A program made the translations under genes and the position numbers. From contig CALJLC010000324.1 of the NCBI GenBank assembly GCA_937982605.1, positions 1 to 6,712 of the forward strand: a stretch of DNA of 6,712 nucleotides, given 5' to 3'. Position 1 is the stretch's first letter. Each line of letters starts with the position of its first letter. Positions 5,014 to 6,712 of the stretch are shown here, one piece after another. The notes beneath the pieces are model-generated. The model saw nothing but the letters and a program-made list of their open reading frames with translations, had not been told where the DNA came from and made no database searches. Source of the DNA: an uncultured Gemmatimonadales bacterium (GTDB lineage Bacteria; Gemmatimonadota; Gemmatimonadetes; Longimicrobiales; Gaopeijiaceae).

Positions 5014-6712
5014 TCAGAAGACCCAGTCCACCCCCACGATCACGCCGAGATAGCGGTACCCGTCCGACCCGGTGGCGAAGGTGCTGAGGCCCGCGCTCGA
5101 GTAGCCGACGGAGAGCGATACCTCGCGCAGCGTGTCGACGGCATACGCGGCGCGGAAGCGGGCGCGCAGCGTCGCGGCCGCGTCTCCGTCCGAGCGCACC
5201 TGCTGCACCCCGGGCGCGAGCTCGACGAGCAGACGCCACGGCCCGAGCCGCTCCTGGCGGTATCCGGTGAGCTCCACCACGCCGTAGAAGTCGGGATCGA
5301 AATAGCCGTCGTTCACGTTGCGCTCGAAGGAGAAGCCCCGGTGCGCCAGGCCGACCGTGGCGAACGACAGGCGACGCGAGATCCCCAGGAACCAGCCGCG
5401 TCGGCCGTTCGATTCGGTGGCCTCGTAGCTCCCGAGGCTCACGCTCCCGTCGAGTCGCCACAGACCGTCGGGGAGCCAGCGCACGGCGAGCGTCCCCGTC
5501 GTGGCCCGCACCCCCCGCTCGACGAGCGCGGCGGTCTCGTCCAGACCGGTCGTCGACATCTCGACCGTGACTCCGACGGCGTGCCGATCGGGAGAACGGA
5601 CCGAAGCCGCGCCGGAGACGAGGGTGCCGTCGCCGTCCCGGTCGCTGGAGAGCCCACCCACCGAGCCGGCTAGCAGCCAGCCGGGCCGGAGCTGATAGCG
5701 TCCCGTCACGGTCCCGCCGAAGAGGGTCCGCTCGAGGGGGATGAGGCCCTCCTGCTCCAGCCGCTTGTGCCACACGCGCACGTCCAGGCCGAGCCGCGGC
5801 GCCGGATGCCACCCGCCCGCGACCGAGGTCGTGAGCATCCGGTTCCCGTCGGAGTCGTCCTCGGACACGACCGTGGGCCGAGCCAGGGGCCTCAGTGACA
5901 GACGCAGCGCGCGCAGCTGGTCGCGGACCTCGGGGTCGGAGGGTGCGAAGCCCTCCGCGGTCTCGAACGCTTCGAGCGCCGCCGCGGTGCGCCCCTGCGC
6001 CCGGTAGGAGGCCCCCAGAGCGGACCACGCCGCCCCGCTCGCGCCGTCGGCCTCCACGGCTCGAAGCGCGGCCCGCTCGCTCTCCGCGAGTCGGTTCGCC
6101 CACCGCAGCGACGTCGAGCGTCCGATCAGGGCTCGAGGCTCCTCCGCCTCCGCGGCCAGCACGATGTCGTACTCCGCCAGGGAGGCGTCGTAGTCTCCCG
6201 CGAAGGCGAGCGCCGAAGCGAGGCCCAGCCGCGCTTCGACGTCGTCCGGGTCCTCCGCCAGGATCTCGCGGTACGTCCGGATGGCCCGCTCGCTCTGCGC
6301 CGCCCAGGCACGGGTGCGAGCGGCCTGCCGCCGAAAGCCGGCATCCCCGGCGCTGATCGTCAGCAGCCGCTCGTAGTTCTCCAGGGACGCCTCGACGTCG
6401 CCCGACCAGGCCTGGAAGGTGGCGAGCGCCGCGAGGGCGTCGGCATGGTCGGGAACGATCGCCAGCACCTCCTCCACCTCCCGCATTCCGCGAGCGACGT
6501 CACCCATCCAGGCGTACACCCTGGCCCGGGCCACCCGCCCGTCGAAGTTGCCGGGCTCCAGGTCGACGAGCAGGTCGAGGAGCTCGAGCGAGGCGGCGTA
6601 TTCCTCTCGCCACGAGTGGATCTGTCCCGCCCGCAGCAGCGCCATCCCGTCGGTCGGGTCGCGGTCGAGCCGGGCCGAATACAGCGTGAAGGCCCGATCG
6701 ACCTCCCCGTCG
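5014..6712 (-). CDS. TPR-repeat protein with C-terminal outer-membrane beta-barrel (YaiO/PgaA/BcsC-like), N-terminus outside the window
   Basis: The frame is open from the right edge to TGA at 5014-5016, giving 565 visible residues. The ATG at 6645 is internal, because the 22 residues before it (VDRAFTLYSARLDRDPTDG and neighbours) continue the repeat pattern. Numbered from that ATG, about seven 34-residue TPRs run from -2 to about 236, with helices such as ARVYAWMGDVARGMREVEEV and QAWSGDVEASLENYERLL. The recurring A-W-x-G turn is typical of YaiO- and PgaA-type proteins. Residues about 255-543 are alternating amphipathic strands with aromatic ends, finishing in VDWVF with a terminal Phe. NDGYFDPDFYG (445-455) resembles the G-G-YF-P-Q/Y motif of BcsC-type cellulose export barrels. 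By analogy, the protein would span the outer membrane, with periplasmic TPRs binding an exported polymer or partner protein; this role is inferred. A signal peptide cannot be checked here. The small barrel gene follows on the same strand. Family-level confidence is good; the substrate is unknown. Confidence 0.85.
   Translation of the reverse strand, partial: DGEVDRAFTLYSARLDRDPTDGMALLRAGQIHSWREEYAASLELLDLLVDLEPGNFDGRVARARVYAWMGDVARGMREVEEVLAIVPDHADALAALATFQAWSGDVEASLENYERLLTISAGDAGFRRQAARTRAWAAQSERAIRTYREILAEDPDDVEARLGLASALAFAGDYDASLAEYDIVLAAEAEEPRALIGRSTSLRWANRLAESERAALRAVEADGASGAAWSALGASYRAQGRTAAALEAFETAEGFAPSDPEVRDQLRALRLSLRPLARPTVVSEDDSDGNRMLTTSVAGGWHPAPRLGLDVRVWHKRLEQEGLIPLERTLFGGTVTGRYQLRPGWLLAGSVGGLSSDRDGDGTLVSGAASVRSPDRHAVGVTVEMSTTGLDETAALVERGVRATTGTLAVRWLPDGLWRLDGSVSLGSYEATESNGRRGWFLGISRRLSFATVGLAHRGFSFERNVNDGYFDPDFYGVVELTGYRQERLGPWRLLVELAPGVQQVRSDGDAAATLRARFRAAYAVDTLREVSLSVGYSSAGLSTFATGSDGYRYLGVIVGVDWVF

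Noticed and set aside
4931..6103. Possible N-terminal extension that would make the small barrel a 564-residue fusion.
   Set aside because: The extension is Arg/Gly-rich shadow of the TPR-barrel gene in another frame, and a complete signal peptide begins at 4930.
1..6712. Search for CRISPR repeats, tRNA genes, transposase genes, insertion-sequence ends or defence-system genes.
   Set aside because: I saw none; all recognised genes are metabolic or envelope genes with uniform composition, so there is no sign of recent transfer.

Overview
The window comes from a very GC-rich (by eye about 70%) Gram-negative bacterium. Two features suggest the Gemmatimonadota or a high-GC relative in the FCB group. 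First, an E1 alpha/beta fusion of the kind common in Bacteroidota-like lineages lies beside lipoprotein and outer-membrane barrel genes. Second, the starts lack Shine-Dalgarno sequences, and one has a TAnnTTTG-type promoter in front of it. This assignment is inference; no rRNA or taxonomic marker is present.

The left part (1-2818, + strand) is metabolic. It opens with the C-terminal third of a YyaL/DUF255-type thioredoxin-domain protein that starts before the window. After 52 bases comes a complete 711-residue thiamine-diphosphate 2-oxoacid dehydrogenase E1 enzyme, with alpha and beta chains fused in one polypeptide. A 7-bp hairpin spans the stop codon of the first gene and overlaps the putative promoter of the second, so the two are probably separate transcription units. 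E1 is followed by two tandem hairpins, the second with a seven-T tract, which probably end its transcript.

The right part is devoted to the cell surface. A + strand lipoprotein gene (best start 3065) encodes a secreted, lipid-anchored protein with seven propeller-like repeats. It converges with two minus-strand genes. One is a protein with about seven TPRs and a C-terminal outer-membrane barrel, whose N-terminus is outside the window, resembling YaiO/PgaA/BcsC-type proteins. Downstream of it, after 83 bases, is a small 173-residue barrel protein with a clear signal peptide. These two may be co-transcribed.

I see no CRISPR array, mobile element, tRNA, rRNA, defence system or obvious new system. 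The most useful leads are a recurring promoter architecture (TTCG, 18 bases, then an ATCTTT core), the unresolved lipoprotein start, and the surface module whose other partners lie outside the window.
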